Part shown: piece after piece, positions 6,709-7,067 of the stretch
Layout of the letters: every line of letters begins with the position of its first letter
How positions within the stretch are numbered: position 1 is the stretch's first letter
Assembly (NCBI GenBank): GCA_040376705.1
Contig: JBEIQE010000029.1
Location: 1 to 7,067, forward strand
Length of the DNA: 7,067 nt
Reading direction: 5' to 3'
From: JBEIQE01 sp040376705
Lineage (GTDB): Bacteria > Pseudomonadota > Alphaproteobacteria > UBA2400
The notes under the pieces: generated by a model
Seen by the model: only the letters and a program-made list of their open reading frames with translations
Database searches by the model: none
What the model was told of the DNA's origin: nothing
Position numbers and translations under genes: made by a program

Positions 6709-6808
6709 AAGAATTCTACTATCTAGTATTGAAAATTGAGATTCGCTCGTCGCCGCTATCATTACCAAATCAGCATGCTTATTTAACGCAGATATACTGA
6801 TGTGAAAG

Positions 6809-6827
6809 CACAGTGATTGCTGTGATT
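6809..6827. repeat. Small dyad and direct repeat upstream of the secreted pair
   Basis: CACAG (6809-6813) and CTGTG (6820-6824) are inverted around six bases. Overlapping them, GTGATT occurs at 6813-6818 and 6822-6827. Possibly an operator; too short to exclude chance. The rest of 6709-6864 shows no gene or clear signal. Confidence 0.25.
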
Positions 6828-6864
6828 ACGAGTACAACGCACAAGCTCGGCTTTTGAGCCCACT

Positions 6865-6884
6865 TGTTACCTGCGTGTTACCTG
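6865..6884. repeat. Tandem 9-bp repeat TGTTACCTG at 11-bp spacing
   Basis: TGTTACCTG is exactly repeated at 6865-6873 and 6876-6884, just inside the tRNA-proximal border of the islet. One-helical-turn spacing is typical of paired protein-binding sites, including arm-type integrase sites. Related GTTACC hexamers occur at 5392-5397 and 5444-5449 near the other border. Confidence 0.5.
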
Positions 6885-6895
6885 ACGCGGAAAAC

Positions 6896-6924
6896 AAAAA
6901 AGCGGCCTTATTGGCCGCTTTTTC
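6896..6924 (-). terminator. Rho-independent terminator of tRNA-Gly (bidirectional)
   Basis: A perfect 7-bp stem, AGCGGCC/GGCCGCT (6901-6907 and 6913-6919) with a 5-nt loop, is flanked by A's on one side and T's on the other. It can therefore work on both strands. It lies 5 nt past the CCA end of the tRNA. Confidence 0.85.
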
Positions 6925-6928
6925 TGTT

Positions 6929-7003
6929 TGGAGCGGGCGAAGGGATTCGAACCCTCGACCCTAACCTTGGCAAGGTTATGCTCTACCCCTGAGCTACGCC
7001 CGC
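6929..7003 (-). tRNA. tRNA-Gly (anticodon GCC), CCA encoded
   Basis: The 75-nt cloverleaf reads on the minus strand. The acceptor stem is GCGGGCG (G1 at 7003) paired with CGCCCGC; the D stem is GCTC/GAGC; the anticodon stem is TAACC/GGTTA around loop TTGCCAA; the T arm is GAGGG-TTCGAAT-CCCTT. Anticodon GCC, discriminator U73 and a G3-C70 pair fit glycine, decoding GGC and GGU. The CCA is encoded. The sequence resembles alphaproteobacterial tRNA-Gly(GCC). Its 3' end is repeated, in decayed form, at 5257-5304. Confidence 0.97.
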
Positions 7004-7020
7004 ACTCCAGTCAGGCGCGC

Positions 7021-7048
7021 AATATACTCATCGCGCGGGCCATTGCAA
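7021..7048 (-). promoter_or_regulatory. Sigma-70-type promoter of tRNA-Gly
   Basis: On the minus strand TTGCAA (7043-7048) and TATATT (7021-7026) are spaced 16 bp. This predicts a start about 10 nt before the mature tRNA 5' end. The GCGCGC just after the -10 is a G+C-rich discriminator of the kind linked to growth-rate/stringent control of stable RNA genes. Confidence 0.65.
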
Positions 7049-7067
7049 CAGTAGAATCGTATTTTAC

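Larger units (their letters stand above)
5257..6942. mobile_element. Candidate tRNA-Gly-associated islet, degenerate, no integrase seen
   Basis: A 1,670-bp interval is bounded by a 16-bp perfect direct repeat of the tRNA-Gly 3' end, intact tRNA on one side and eroded copy on the other. It contains two lower-G+C paralogous genes: counted 60-bp lines inside have 21, 22 and 30 G+C, against 34 and 34 in two operon lines. This is the geometry of tRNA-targeted integration, but no recombinase gene or fragment is visible, so an origin as a mobile element is inference. The alternative is a tandem tRNA duplication in which one copy decayed. Confidence 0.45.

Noticed and set aside
6660..6895. Integrase 3' end or another small gene upstream of the secreted pair
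   Set aside because: Frames are broken by stops every few dozen codons, and no recombinase-like residues are seen; only short repeats and a weak promoter candidate remain.
6971..6977. Reading the anticodon as GGC (alanine)
   Set aside because: GGC is the plus-strand reading; the gene is on the minus strand, where the loop is TTGCCAA, anticodon GCC. U73 and G3-C70 also fit glycine and not alanine.
1..7067. CRISPR arrays, transposon inverted repeats, riboswitches
   Set aside because: No regularly spaced repeats, no long terminal inverted repeats and no recognisable riboswitch core were seen in either strand.

Overview
The window looks like chromosomal DNA from a Gram-negative proteobacterium, most likely an alphaproteobacterium. 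The tRNA-Gly(GCC) closely resembles alphaproteobacterial versions as I remember them, and the core genes are about 57% G+C in the stretches I counted. The lineage call is an inference, not a database result. Every gene I support is on the minus strand, so transcription runs from high to low coordinates.

Region 1 (1..5179) is a compact four-gene operon. In transcription order it holds a ResB-type cytochrome c biogenesis protein (4070..5179), an N-terminally extended CcsA/ResC haem handler (2304..4073), a TlpA/ResA-type thioredoxin-like protein (1763..2314), and a fused membrane transporter-like/spermidine-synthase-like protein (1727 down to the window edge, 3' end not included). The first two overlap by an ATGA and the next pair overlap by 11 bp. 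This is System II (Ccs) cytochrome c maturation: ResB plus CcsA bring haem across the membrane and attach it to apocytochrome CXXCH motifs, while ResA keeps those cysteines reduced. No CcdA/DsbD-type electron donor is visible here.

Region 2 (about 5257..6942) is a lower-G+C islet (35-50% in the lines I counted) between a functional tRNA-Gly and a decayed copy of that tRNA's 3' half. Each tRNA end is followed by its own terminator hairpin. A perfect 16-bp direct repeat, the acceptor-stem/CCA end, marks both borders 1,670 bp apart. The islet carries two tandem paralogous secreted proteins with four matching cysteines and unknown function. A possible 31-codon micro-ORF follows them. I found no integrase or transposase. 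The arrangement fits an old, stripped-down integration at a tRNA gene that separated the tRNA from its original terminator and from the ccs operon, but a decayed tandem tRNA duplication is also possible.

Region 3 (6929..7067) is the tRNA-Gly(GCC) with a good sigma-70-type promoter just upstream.
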